This document shows positions 10,955-20,535 of a DNA stretch of 64,000 nt, one piece after another. Every line of letters begins with the position of its first letter. Position 1 is the stretch's first letter. The notes under the pieces are model-generated. The model did no database searches and was not told where the DNA came from. It saw only the letters and a list, made by a program, of their open reading frames with translations. A program made the translations under genes and the position numbers. Origin of the DNA: DASPFV01 sp035620975 (lineage in GTDB: Bacteria; Acidobacteriota; Vicinamibacteria; Vicinamibacterales; 2-12-FULL-66-21); assembly GCA_035620975.1 (NCBI GenBank), contig DASPFV010000219.1, forward strand, positions 18,591 to 82,590, in the 5' to 3' direction.

Positions 10955-11081
10955 TCGAAGCGTCCAACCGGGCTCCCGGGCTGACGGTACCCACGCCGTG
11001 GTGTGCCCGGAGTGTACGCTTGCCGTCCCGCCCGGGATCTTCGACAATACGGGCCGGGAGTTCCCGCTCAGGAGGACAGCC

Positions 11082-12524
11082 ATGAAAACCGTGGACGCCA
11101 CGACGCGGCGGCGCGGGATCTCGCGCCGCGAGTTCGTCGGCGGGGTGGTCGCAGCCGGCGTGCTCACGGGAGCACCCGCGATCCTCCGCGGGCGCAACCT
11201 CAACGACAAGCTCGACCTCGCCTTCATCGCCTGCGGCGGACGCGCCCGCGCGAACATGAACGAGCTGACGCTCAATCCCGATCGTTCTGCGCGCGGCGGG
11301 GCACCCGGTGCCCCGCACCCCGACGAGAACGTCGTCGTGCTCTGCGACGTGGACCAGGGCGCCATCGATGCCGCGGCGCAGCGGTTCCCGAAGGCCCGGA
11401 AGGTCCACGACCTCCGCCGCGTCTTCGACCACCCCGGCGAATTCGACGCCGTGGTCGTCTCGACCGCTGAACACACGCACGCGTTCGCGACCTACCTGGC
11501 ACTGACGCACGGCAAACACGTCTACTGCGAGAAGCCGCTCACCTACAACATCTGGGAAGCGCGCCTGATCCGGGAGCTGGCGGCGAAGCACCCGAAGCTG
11601 TCGACGCAGATGGGGAACCAGGGCCACGCGTCACCGATGCGCCGGCGGATCAAGGAAATCCTCGACACGGGCGTCATCGGACCCGTGCACGAAGTGCACG
11701 TCTGGGCCGATCGTGCCTGGGGGCTCCAGGATGCCGCCTCGGCCGGGAAGTTCGACAAGCCGCACGGGTTCTACAAGGGCGTCCAGATCGTGGATCGGTT
11801 CAAGGACGAGATGCCGATCCCGCCCGGCCTGCACTGGGACCTCTGGGTCGGCCCGGCGCCGACGCGGCCGTATCACGACACCTACTTCCCCGGTCCGCGC
11901 TGGTACCGCTGGTGGGATTTCGGCAACGGCACGATGAGCGATCTCGGCAGCCACGACAACGACGTGCCGTACACCGTGCTCGACATCCGCCAGCCGCTGA
12001 CGATCGAAGCGACGTCGCCGAACGTGCCGGTCGCGCACAAGGAACTTGCGCCCGCGACGATGATGGTGGTGTACGAATTCGCGGCCTCTCCGTCCGGCGC
12101 GCCGCCCGTGAAGCTCGTGTGGCATCAGGGCGACAGCAAGCCGCCTGGCTGGGTGCCCGAATGGGGCGGGCGCTCGCAGCTGTTCGTCGGCGGGAAAGGC
12201 ATGCTGCTCGGCAACGGCAAGCTGCTGCCGGAGGAACGGTTCAAGGACTTCGAGATGCCGCCGGAAACGCTGCCCCGCTCGCCGGGTCACTGGGTCGAGT
12301 GGGTGAACTACGCGAAGGGGCTCGGTCCGGTGCCGGGATCCGACTTCCAGTACTCGGGCTGGACGACCGAGGCCAATCACCTCGGGAACGTCGCGTATCG
12401 CACCGGCAGGAAGATCGAATGGGACTACGAGAACCTGCGGGCGCGCAACGCGCCGGCAGCGGCGCCGTTCATCAAGCGGCCCGCGTACCGCAAGGGGTGG
12501 GACGACATCCTGAAGATGCCGTGA
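11082..12524 (+). CDS. Tat-secreted GFO/IDH/MocA-family oxidoreductase
   Basis: 480 residues from ATG 11082, preceded by a strong AGGAGGA ribosome binding site. The N terminus RRRGISRREFVGGVVAAG is a twin-arginine signal. A Rossmann domain follows, with the family motif HVYCEKPLTYNIWEARLIREL. The C-terminal sheet domain contains RWYRWWDFGNGTMSDLGSHDND, typical of the large periplasmic oxidoreductases of Acidobacteria and Planctomycetes. Such enzymes carry a tightly bound NAD(P) and act on sugars; the specific sugar is unknown. Family and export are well supported. Confidence 0.9.
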   Translation: MKTVDATTRRRGISRREFVGGVVAAGVLTGAPAILRGRNLNDKLDLAFIACGGRARANMNELTLNPDRSARGGAPGAPHPDENVVVLCDVDQGAIDAAAQRFPKARKVHDLRRVFDHPGEFDAVVVSTAEHTHAFATYLALTHGKHVYCEKPLTYNIWEARLIRELAAKHPKLSTQMGNQGHASPMRRRIKEILDTGVIGPVHEVHVWADRAWGLQDAASAGKFDKPHGFYKGVQIVDRFKDEMPIPPGLHWDLWVGPAPTRPYHDTYFPGPRWYRWWDFGNGTMSDLGSHDNDVPYTVLDIRQPLTIEATSPNVPVAHKELAPATMMVVYEFAASPSGAPPVKLVWHQGDSKPPGWVPEWGGRSQLFVGGKGMLLGNGKLLPEERFKDFEMPPETLPRSPGHWVEWVNYAKGLGPVPGSDFQYSGWTTEANHLGNVAYRTGRKIEWDYENLRARNAPAAAPFIKRPAYRKGWDDILKMP

Positions 12525-12787
12525 CCCCGGCGTGCTTCGAGTACGGTCACCGGACCGAGCGCACGGGCGAGGCCTCCGCCTCACAGGGCGCCGGGTGCCC
12601 CAGCCCGTTTCGACAATGAGCGTTCCGCCACGTCGACCGGTCGCGCGCCCGAGCGACGGGACGCGGGCCCGGCGGTGGGCAACCAGCCGCGCTGCTTCCT
12701 GCACGAGGAGAACAACGATCGGCTGGCCGCAGGCCGGGGGGTGGCGGACCCCGCCTCGTCGGGGTAAGCTCGTCCGCGAGGCGACAC

Positions 12788-14299
12788 CTGTTCGAAGCCG
12801 CAGAACTCGATCGCTCGGTAGCCAAGGCCGACTACGACTTCGAGGTCTCCAAGCTGCGCTGGCAGCTGCTCGACGCGCAACGCACGCTCGAACGACGGCC
12901 GTTCCCGCTCATCGTGCTGTTCGGCGGCGTGGACGGCGCCGGTAAGAGCGAGACCGTGCACCTGCTCAACGAGTGGATGGATCCGCGGTGGATCGTCAAC
13001 CGTGCGTTCGAGGCGCCCTCCGAGGACGAGCGGGAGCGGCCGCCGTTCTGGCGGTTCTGGCTGGCGCTGCCGCCGCGCGGCCGCATCGGCCTGTTCCTGA
13101 GCGCCTGGTATTCAGAGCCGCTGCTCGATCGCGTCCACCGGAGGACGACGCCCGCCGAGTTCGATGCCGCGCTGGACCGGATTGCGTCCTTCGAGCGGAC
13201 GCTGGCCGACGACGGCGCCGTCTTCGTGAAGTTCTGGATGCACCTCGATCGCAAGGCGCAGAAGAAGCAGCTTCGCTCGCTCTCCAGGGATCCGCTCACG
13301 CGCTGGCGCGTCACCAGGACGCAGTGGAAGCAGTGGAAGCTCTACGATCGATTCGTGGCCGCGGCCGAGCGCATGATACAGCGCACCAGCTTCGGCCATG
13401 CGCCCTGGATCATCGTCGATGCGTCCGATCCGCGCTATCGCAGCCTCGTGGCCGGGACCGAGATCCAGCGGGCGTTGACGCGCGCGTTCGAGCGCCACGA
13501 CCGCGCCTCCGAACTGGCACGGACGCGCGCGGCGGCAGCAACGCCGACTTCCCAGACGCCGGCGCTCGTCGACCGCGTGAGGCGCGATCGGTCGGTTCTC
13601 GACGCGCTCGACATGAAGCGCACGCTGTCGAAGCGCCTGTTCGACAAGCGCCTCCTCAAACAACAGGGCCGCCTGCACCTTCTCCAGCGCAAGGCCCAGG
13701 AGGCGCGGCGGTCGATCGTCTTCGTGTTCGAGGGCTGGGACGCCGCCGGCAAGGGCGGCGCGATTCGGCGCGTGACGTCCGCCCTCGACCCGCGCTCCTA
13801 CCGCGTCATCCCGGTTGCCGCGCCGACCGACGAGGAGCGTGCGCGCCACTATCTGTGGCGGTTCTGGCGGCACCTCTCGCGAGCGGGTCGCGTGACGATC
13901 TACGACCGCAGCTGGTACGGGCGGGTGCTCGTCGAACGCGTCGACGGTTTCGCCTCGGAGGCGGAGTGGAGCCGTGCCTATGCGGAGATCGAGGAGTTCG
14001 AACGGGAGCTGGTCGGGTCGGGGATTGTCCTGTTGAAGTACTGGCTCCACATCACGAAAGCGGAGCAGGAGAAGCGCTTCCGGGAACGGGCCAGCTCGCC
14101 CTACAAGAGCTGGAAGCTGACGGAGGAAGACTGGCGCAACCGCGAGAAGTGGGATGCCTACGAGCTGGCCGTCAACGACATGGTGGCCCGTACGAGCACC
14201 CGCCGCGCCCCGTGGCACCTGATCCCGGCCAACGACAAGAACTATGCACGCGTCGAGGTGCTCCGCCGCGCCGCGAACGCGATCGAGCGGGCGCTCTGA
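12788..14299 (+). CDS. pap: Polyphosphate:AMP phosphotransferase (two-domain PPK2 class II)
   Basis: Two tandem PPK2 domains, about 503 residues, close to the usual length of about 500. The first has Walker A GGVDGAGKS (near residue 47) but SAWYS where DRSWY is expected, so it is probably inactive, as in the characterised Pseudomonas enzyme. The second has EGWDAAGKGGA (near 316) and DRSWYGRVLVERV (near 373) and should be catalytic. It transfers phosphate from polyphosphate to AMP to give ADP. No ATG, GTG or TTG precedes base 12914, yet conserved N-terminal residues (FEAAELDRSVAKADYDFEV) are encoded from 12791. A CTG at 12788, with GAGG six bases upstream, is the likely start. Confidence 0.88.
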   Translation: MFEAAELDRSVAKADYDFEVSKLRWQLLDAQRTLERRPFPLIVLFGGVDGAGKSETVHLLNEWMDPRWIVNRAFEAPSEDERERPPFWRFWLALPPRGRIGLFLSAWYSEPLLDRVHRRTTPAEFDAALDRIASFERTLADDGAVFVKFWMHLDRKAQKKQLRSLSRDPLTRWRVTRTQWKQWKLYDRFVAAAERMIQRTSFGHAPWIIVDASDPRYRSLVAGTEIQRALTRAFERHDRASELARTRAAAATPTSQTPALVDRVRRDRSVLDALDMKRTLSKRLFDKRLLKQQGRLHLLQRKAQEARRSIVFVFEGWDAAGKGGAIRRVTSALDPRSYRVIPVAAPTDEERARHYLWRFWRHLSRAGRVTIYDRSWYGRVLVERVDGFASEAEWSRAYAEIEEFERELVGSGIVLLKYWLHITKAEQEKRFRERASSPYKSWKLTEEDWRNREKWDAYELAVNDMVARTSTRRAPWHLIPANDKNYARVEVLRRAANAIERAL

Positions 14300-14358
14300 G
14301 CGGCGGGATCGCAGTCAACGGACTGCGGGCAGGGGCAAGCTCCACAGGAGGAGATGAC

Positions 14359-16083
14359 ATGGCTCGAAAGAACGACAGTCACACCCGGCAGACGCGCCGC
14401 GCCTGGATGAAGACCGCGGCCGTCCTCACCGGCGCGGCAGCTGCGAAGTCCGTGGTGCCCCCGGGCCTGGAGGCGCAGACGAGCCGGTCTTCGACCGCAG
14501 CGTCGATGGCCGTCAGGGCCTCGGCGCAGAGCAACGTCGTCGAAACGACTGCAGGCAGGGTGCGCGGCTTCGCCGCAGATGGCATCCACACGTTCAAAGG
14601 CATCCCCTATGCGGCGTCGACGGCCGGCGCGCAGCGCTTCATGGCGCCTGCGAAGCCCACGCCGTGGACGGGCGTGCGCAGTGCCCTGGCTCTGGGCCCC
14701 TCCAGCCCGCAGGCCTACAACTGCACCGCTATTGCCCGCCGCGGCGGCTGGAACAACGACGAAGAAGCCTTCATGTTCGACTGGGACGACGGCCGGCCGT
14801 CGGAGGACTGCCTGCGCGTGAACGTCTGGACGCCGGGGCTCGACGCAGGACGTCGTCCGGTTCTCGTCTGGATCCATGGCGGCGGGTACTCGTCGGGGTC
14901 CAGCAACGAGCTTCGCATGTACGACGGCGAGAGCCTGAGCCGGCGCGGCAATGTCGTCGTCGTCAGCCTCAACCATCGCCTGGGTGTGCTCGGCTACCTC
15001 AATCTCGCCGAGCACGGCGACAGGTGGGCGAGCGCCGGGAACGCCGGGATGCTCGACATCGTCGCCGCCCTCGGCTGGATCAAGGAGAACATCGCGAGCT
15101 TCGGCGGGGATCCCGGCAGGGTGATGATCTTCGGCCAGTCGGGCGGGGGCGGCAAGGTGGGGAATCTGATGGGCATGCCGTCGGCCAGGGGGCTGTTCCA
15201 GCGTGCCGCAATCCAGAGCGGGTCGACGGGTGTGCGGCGGCCGGCACGCGATCGCTCCGCCGAACTGGCGGCCGCGGTGCTCCACGAGCTTGGCCTGACG
15301 CGCGCCACTCTCGACAAGCTCCAGGAGCTGCCGTACGAGCGTATCGTCGAGGCGGGTGTTCTGGCTCAGCGGAAGATGAACCCCACACCGGCCGCTCCCG
15401 GAACCGGCGGCGGGGTCAACTGGGCGCCTGTCGTCGATGGCCGGATCCTGCCGGAGCACCCGTGGGATCCCCACGCGTCGCCGCTGAGCGCCGAGGTGCC
15501 GCTCCTCGTCGGCACGACGCTCAACGAGTTCGCGAACAGCATCCAGGCGGGTGATCCATCGCTCGACGGGATGACGCTGGACGAGGTGAAGAAGCGGCTG
15601 GCGGCGCAGCGTGGCGAACGTGCCGACCAGATCCTGCAATCGTTTCAGCAGACGTTTCCGAACGCCACGCCGTACGAGCTGTTCTCGCGCATCAGCGGGA
15701 TGACCTCGCGCATGAACGCGGTCCTGCAGGCCGAGCGGAAGGAAGCGCAGCGGGCCGCGCCGGTCTATCTCTACTGGTTCCAGTGGCAGACCCCGATTCT
15801 CGACGGCCGCCCGCGCGCGTTCCACTGCGCCGAGCTGCCGTTCGTCTTCTACAACACGGACCGGTGCGCGACGATGACGGGCGGCGGCGGGGACGCGCGC
15901 GAACTGGCGGGACGGATGGCCGACGCGTGGGTGGCCTTCGCCCGCACCGGCGATCCCAACCACGCGGGCCTGCCGAAATGGCCGGCGTTCACCGCGGCGC
16001 CGTGCCCCACGATGGTGTTCGACGACACGTGTGTCGTGGCGAACGGGCCGGATGCGGATCAGCGGCGGCTGCTCACGCTGTGA
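14359..16083 (+). CDS. Secreted type-B carboxylesterase
   Basis: 574 residues from ATG 14359, behind an AGGAGGA ribosome binding site. The N terminus RRAWMKTAAVLTGAAAA is a Tat-like signal peptide. The alpha/beta-hydrolase signatures of the carboxylesterase B family are all present: TFKGIPYA, oxyanion-hole HGGGYSSGSS, nucleophile elbow FGQSGGGGKV (Ser near residue 261), an acidic residue in TTLNEF, and the catalytic His in FHCAELPFVF. It likely hydrolyses carboxylic esters in the periplasm. The frame is open far upstream through the polyphosphate gene, but that extension is not coding. Confidence 0.92.
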   Translation: MARKNDSHTRQTRRAWMKTAAVLTGAAAAKSVVPPGLEAQTSRSSTAASMAVRASAQSNVVETTAGRVRGFAADGIHTFKGIPYAASTAGAQRFMAPAKPTPWTGVRSALALGPSSPQAYNCTAIARRGGWNNDEEAFMFDWDDGRPSEDCLRVNVWTPGLDAGRRPVLVWIHGGGYSSGSSNELRMYDGESLSRRGNVVVVSLNHRLGVLGYLNLAEHGDRWASAGNAGMLDIVAALGWIKENIASFGGDPGRVMIFGQSGGGGKVGNLMGMPSARGLFQRAAIQSGSTGVRRPARDRSAELAAAVLHELGLTRATLDKLQELPYERIVEAGVLAQRKMNPTPAAPGTGGGVNWAPVVDGRILPEHPWDPHASPLSAEVPLLVGTTLNEFANSIQAGDPSLDGMTLDEVKKRLAAQRGERADQILQSFQQTFPNATPYELFSRISGMTSRMNAVLQAERKEAQRAAPVYLYWFQWQTPILDGRPRAFHCAELPFVFYNTDRCATMTGGGGDARELAGRMADAWVAFARTGDPNHAGLPKWPAFTAAPCPTMVFDDTCVVANGPDADQRRLLTL

Positions 16084-16092
16084 GCTGATCGC

Positions 16093-18588
16093 TCATTCCG
16101 CACGGAGCGCAATCATGGGATCGAGCCGGGCCGCCCGCCGCGCGGGAAGGTAGCCGGCGACCGCCGCCGTGCCGGACAGGAGCACGGCGGCGGCGCTCAG
16201 GGCCCAGGGATCCGATGGCTCGATGGTCGACAGGAAGCTGGCGACTAAGCGTCCACTGACCAGCGTCAGCCCGAGCCCCGCGACGGCGCCGAGCACGGCG
16301 ACCACGAGCGCCTGGTGCATGACGAGCCGGACCACCGACCCGGGTTCCGCACCCAGGGCCAGCCGCAGGCCGATTTCGCGCGTCCGGGCCGTGACAGTGT
16401 GCGACATCAGTCCCGCGAGCGCGCCGCATGCGAGCAACAGCGACGTCGCGCCGAGAAACACCGCGATCGCAGTGAGCAGCCGCTCCTGCACGAGCGACTC
16501 GTCGATGCGATGCCTGACCGTCTGGATGGTCAGGGGCACCGATGGGTCGACCTTTCTTACCGCTGCGCGCAGCGACTCCGCCAGGCCCCCCGGCGGGCCG
16601 GCGACCCGTACTGCGGCGACGAGACTTCGATCATTCAGCAGGTCGGGCGCCTGCATGTAGGGCAGATACGCGATGCGTCTGCGGTCCTCGCCTACCGATT
16701 GATACGCGGCGTCGCGCACGACCCCGACGACCTCGAGCCGGGTGCGGCCCGGGCCCATGAAGAGGTGACGTCCGATCGGCGCGTCGTCTCCGAACTGGGC
16801 ACGCGCCAGCGACAGGTTGATGATCACCGCCGCCGGAGCGCCCTCGCGGTCGCCCGGAACGAAATCCCGTCCCGCCAGGAGGGGGAGGCCAATCGTTGCG
16901 AAGTACTCCGGCGAGACTGCATTGAGGTAGGTCCGGTTGCCGGGGGTGGGCGGGGGTATATTGGTGTCGGTCGAGAACGTGTCCCACCACGATCCCTGTT
17001 CGTTGCTGATTGGCGGCTTGAACGACAGACTGGCCGAGCGCACACCCGCGGCCTCGCGCAGGTTACGCAGCAGTTCGGCGTAGTACGGCATGAAATCCGG
17101 TGTGCCCGCGGCGCGCCGCCGCGGTGCGCTCAAGGGCGACATCGCGTCGACCGCCACGACCATCAGGTTCTCGCGGTCGAAGCCGATGTCGGCCGCGAGG
17201 AGCTGCCACAGGTTGCGCGCGAACAGTGCCGAGCCGGCGAGGAGCGTCAGGGAGACGGCGACCTGGACGGCCACGAGCGCGCGCGTCATATATGCGCGGT
17301 GCGGGCTGTCGGTGTGTCGCCCGCTGGCCTCGACGAGCGTTCGGGTTCGTCCGAAGCGCGACGCTCGTGCGATCGGAGCGATCGTGAACGCGATCGTCGA
17401 AATCCAGACGGCGAGCGCAACGAATGCCAGGACGCGCGCGTCGGGCGCGGCATCGACGACTACCGACTCGTAGCTGGTCGAGAGCAGTTGCAGGAGGACG
17501 TCAGTAGCCCAGGCCGAAAACAGCAGGCCCAACGCTGCTCCCGTCACCGCGAGCAGCAGGCCTTCGGCGAAGAGCTGCTGCGCGACCCTTTGCCACGTCG
17601 CGCCAAGCGCGAACCGCACGGCGAGCTCCTGCTGGCGGGCGGCGGCCCCGGCGAGCAGCAGGTTGGCGACGGTGGCGCACGCGACGACGAGCAGCAGCGC
17701 GACCAGGCCGAAGAGCAGCCACAGCGCATCGCGGAACTGGCGGCGGACCGGCGACTCCCCTGATGCACCCGGCTCGAGCCCGGAAGTGAACTTCAGGTAT
17801 CGCGGCCGGAAGGCCGGACTGACACCCTCAGCCGTGGCCCGCAGAATCTCCGGCCAGATCGTCTGGAACGCGGCGTCGGCTTCGGTGGCGGAGAGACCCG
17901 GACGCAGCCGCCCCATGATGTGCAACCAGGACCGCCCCGCCTCCGTCAGCGTTCGCCTCTCGTCCTCCCTGATTCGCGGCAGCATCGTCAGCGGAATGGT
18001 GACGTCCACGGGAACGCCAACGGCAACGCCGTAGAAACCCGGCGGCGTCACGCCGACGATCGTGAAGGGCGTCCCTTCGATACGCAGGGTCTGGCCGATG
18101 GCGTCCGGCGAGCCGCCGAACCGGCGCTGCCAGGCCGCGTAGCTGAGGACCGCGACCGGCTGCGCGTCTGCGGCCGAGCGTCCCGAGTCGGCCGGCGTGA
18201 GCAGCCGTCCGGCCGCGGGGCGCAAGCCGAGCGTCTCGTGGATGCCCCCGGTGGCCAGCAGGACCGGCGTCGACTCAGGGTCGGCCGTCCACTGCGCCTG
18301 GAACTGTCGCGACTCCCACGCGAATACGCGCGACAGCATGCCGGCCCTCGCGCTCACTTCTTCGAACACGGGATAGGAGAAGGACGGATGGCGCATCCAC
18401 ACGAGCTCGTGCGGGGAGGCGACCGGCAGCGGGCGCAGAATCACCGCGTCGACCAGCGTGAACACGGTCGTGACCCCTCCGAGGCCGCAGGTCAGCGCAA
18501 ACAACGCGGCGAGCGTCAACCCTGGGCGCCTGACGAACTGGCGTCCGGCGAACCGCAGGTCGCTCACCAGATGTTCGAGGAGGGCCAT
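16093..18588 (-). CDS. ABC transporter permease of the ADOP type (MacB/FtsX)
   Basis: An 831-residue protein with two FtsX permease units, each preceded by a MacB-like periplasmic core. It begins directly at DLRFAGRQFVRRPGLTLAALFALT and ends GYLPARRAARLDPMIALRAE, the hallmark C terminus of acidobacterial duplicated orphan permeases. No cognate ATPase gene is adjacent. Unlike the two other ADOPs in the window it has no PadR gene in front and lacks the N-terminal permease prefix domain. It is convergent with the esterase gene, 9 bases away. Transport substrate unknown; a role in efflux or lipid/peptide handling is only family-level inference. Confidence 0.9.
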   Translation of the reverse strand: MALLEHLVSDLRFAGRQFVRRPGLTLAALFALTCGLGGVTTVFTLVDAVILRPLPVASPHELVWMRHPSFSYPVFEEVSARAGMLSRVFAWESRQFQAQWTADPESTPVLLATGGIHETLGLRPAAGRLLTPADSGRSAADAQPVAVLSYAAWQRRFGGSPDAIGQTLRIEGTPFTIVGVTPPGFYGVAVGVPVDVTIPLTMLPRIREDERRTLTEAGRSWLHIMGRLRPGLSATEADAAFQTIWPEILRATAEGVSPAFRPRYLKFTSGLEPGASGESPVRRQFRDALWLLFGLVALLLVVACATVANLLLAGAAARQQELAVRFALGATWQRVAQQLFAEGLLLAVTGAALGLLFSAWATDVLLQLLSTSYESVVVDAAPDARVLAFVALAVWISTIAFTIAPIARASRFGRTRTLVEASGRHTDSPHRAYMTRALVAVQVAVSLTLLAGSALFARNLWQLLAADIGFDRENLMVVAVDAMSPLSAPRRRAAGTPDFMPYYAELLRNLREAAGVRSASLSFKPPISNEQGSWWDTFSTDTNIPPPTPGNRTYLNAVSPEYFATIGLPLLAGRDFVPGDREGAPAAVIINLSLARAQFGDDAPIGRHLFMGPGRTRLEVVGVVRDAAYQSVGEDRRRIAYLPYMQAPDLLNDRSLVAAVRVAGPPGGLAESLRAAVRKVDPSVPLTIQTVRHRIDESLVQERLLTAIAVFLGATSLLLACGALAGLMSHTVTARTREIGLRLALGAEPGSVVRLVMHQALVVAVLGAVAGLGLTLVSGRLVASFLSTIEPSDPWALSAAAVLLSGTAAVAGYLPARRAARLDPMIALRAE

Positions 18589-18812
18589 GGCGCGGCGGGA
18601 GGCAATGCCCGTGCCGACCGGAACCCGTGGGTTCTGTCTTCCGCCTTCGCGCGAGCCGCTCTGGCGGACCCGCCGTAGCTTTGGGGGAGGCGGTCAGGGA
18701 GACGATCGGCGTCGGCCCGGCCGGACTGTCCGAACGCGCACAAGGCGGTCCCGCGGGCGGGATTTCGATGGCGCGGCATGTAACTGACAGCCGGCAGCTC
18801 TGCCGTCCGCTG

Positions 18813-18875
18813 TTCGGTGCGCAGGGTGACCACCGGATCGATGCGCGCCGCCCGCCGCCCGGGAATCCAGGCGGA
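18813..18875 (-). pseudogene. Relic of an ADOP permease C terminus
   Basis: Directly after the stop codon of the upstream serine hydrolase, and in the same frame, the minus strand reads AWIPGRRAARIDPVVTLRTE. This is the conserved last 20 residues of ADOP permeases (compare GYLPARRAARLDPMIALRAE at the end of the neighbour). The rest of the permease is missing and the frame runs on past the expected stop. It marks a past deletion or replacement. Confidence 0.7.
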
Positions 18876-20156
18876 TTACTTCGTCCGCGGCGGATCGGTC
18901 AGCGCCTGATAGACCAGCGCCGGAATCACCTGTCCCAGATCCGTGCGGTTTGGGATCTGCTGAATCATGTAGACGAGCACGAGCCGCGCGTCGGGATCGA
19001 CGAGGTAGTTCGATCCGTAGGCCCCGCCCCAGCGATAGGCGCCGACCGAGCTGAGGCCCATCGCTCCGTACCGCTCGACCGTCTGGAACCCGAAGCCGAA
19101 CCCGAGGCCGTTCGCCGAATGCAGCGTGCCGCTCTGGTTCGTCGCCATCAGCGCCACGCTCCGTGGCGAGAGCACGCGGACGCCGTCGAGCGTGCCGCCC
19201 TGGCGCGTCATCTCGAGGAAGCGCGCGTAGTCGCGCGCCGTCGACACCAGGCCCGCGCCGCCCGAGAAGCTCCTGCGCGGGCCGTCGACGTAGTGTCCCT
19301 GCCCGCGGGCGCCCTCCGGGGCTCGGACGATGGTGCCTTCGGGCTCGCTCGCGTACACGGTCGCGAGACGATTGCGCTCGCCGGCAGGCAGGAAGAAGCG
19401 CGTGTCCTTCATCTTCAGCGGCCCGGTGATTCGCTCGGCGATGAACCGGTCGAGCGGCATGCCCGAGGCGCGTTCGACCACGCAGCCGAGGATGTCGGTG
19501 TTGTAGCCGTAGACGTAGGATTCGCCCGGCTGGGCGACGAACGGCAAGCCCGCCAACCGCTCCATCGTCGCGCAGATCTCTTCGTCCTTGTCGGCCGTGT
19601 ACCAGCCGTAGCCGGCCGCGGGGCCGAGGCCCTTCTCCTTGTACTGATCCGCGACCGTGGCGTCGGTGCCATACGAGATGCCGGCAGTGTGGGTGAGCAG
19701 GTCGGCTATCGTGATCGCCCGGCGCGCGTCGACCGTCGACACACCGGCATCACCCTTCAGGGCGACGGTCGTCTTCGCATACTCCGGGATGAACCGGCTG
19801 ACGGGCATGTTCGGCGTCAGGCGCCCTTCTTCCATCAGCTGCAGGATCGCCGCGCTCGTGAGCGCCTTGCTCTGCGACGCGATCCTGAAAATCGTGTCGA
19901 CCGTCATCGGCCGCTTCGCGTCCTTGTCGCTCCATCCCAGCGCGCGTTCGTAGATGGGTTTACCGTCTCGCAGGACGAGGGCGACGATGCCCGCGATCCG
20001 GTTCTGATCGACGTGTTCCTGGAGCACGGCGTCCAGCCGTTTGAGGCGCTCCTGCGACACGCCGGCGACCGCCGCCGCGGGCATGGCGCGCTGCGTGCCG
20101 GACACGCCGATCGAGAACGCGAGGACGAGGAACGCAATCGTGCGAAGTCTGATCAT
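18876..20156 (-). CDS. Secreted serine hydrolase, class C beta-lactamase/esterase family
   Basis: A 426-residue protein with a hydrophobic signal peptide (residues 5-27) and a beta-lactamase-related (PF00144) domain. The nucleophile motif is SQSK at residues 94-97 and the second motif is in VYGYNTDILGCV. Length and motifs fit the EstB/penicillin-binding group rather than true beta-lactamases, and esterase or peptidase activity is likely. The coding region ends in TAA immediately before an in-frame relic of a permease gene. It is one of three such hydrolases in the window (others at 26583 and 51834). Confidence 0.88.
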   Translation of the reverse strand: MIRLRTIAFLVLAFSIGVSGTQRAMPAAAVAGVSQERLKRLDAVLQEHVDQNRIAGIVALVLRDGKPIYERALGWSDKDAKRPMTVDTIFRIASQSKALTSAAILQLMEEGRLTPNMPVSRFIPEYAKTTVALKGDAGVSTVDARRAITIADLLTHTAGISYGTDATVADQYKEKGLGPAAGYGWYTADKDEEICATMERLAGLPFVAQPGESYVYGYNTDILGCVVERASGMPLDRFIAERITGPLKMKDTRFFLPAGERNRLATVYASEPEGTIVRAPEGARGQGHYVDGPRRSFSGGAGLVSTARDYARFLEMTRQGGTLDGVRVLSPRSVALMATNQSGTLHSANGLGFGFGFQTVERYGAMGLSSVGAYRWGGAYGSNYLVDPDARLVLVYMIQQIPNRTDLGQVIPALVYQALTDPPRTK

Positions 20157-20535
20157 CTCGAGGCTGCTCCGGTATCGTGCCCCGGAGATCCCAGGGCACG
20201 TGAATTGGACGGGATTCTATCCCGGGCGGCGGCCGGGTGCAGAGCTGAAGTCTCTCAGCGCGTCCGCAGGGCGGCGCGGATCGTCGAGGTGGGAGCGCGC
20301 CGATCTCGTCCGGTCCTTTCGAATGCTCGCGCAACAACTCGACCGCGCCGTTGCGGCAGAACTCCCGCTCCGTGCCGCGGATCTACTCCCTGTTGCAGTC
20401 GCTATGGTTCAGTCGCGGTATACACGCCCCCCAGCGTTCACACCAGTACGCGCGACACTGTGAGGACGGGCCGTATCGGTTCAGCTCGTCACGGGCACGA
20501 CTCTTGCGGCCACTGTGCCCCGGGAGGAGCACCAG
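20157..20535. other. Divergent intergenic region, no gene seen
   Basis: 379 bases between the minus-strand serine hydrolase and the plus-strand RGG-rich gene. It should contain both promoters. No convincing small gene, RNA gene or operator palindrome was found. Confidence 0.4.

Noticed and set aside
12973..14358. Long open frame upstream of the esterase start, in frame with it
   Set aside because: It lies inside the polyphosphate phosphotransferase gene in another frame. A strong ribosome binding site and a Tat signal fix the esterase start at 14359.
14242..15963. Long minus-strand open frame over the esterase gene
   Set aside because: Antisense to a well-supported esterase, with no domain and no ribosome binding site.
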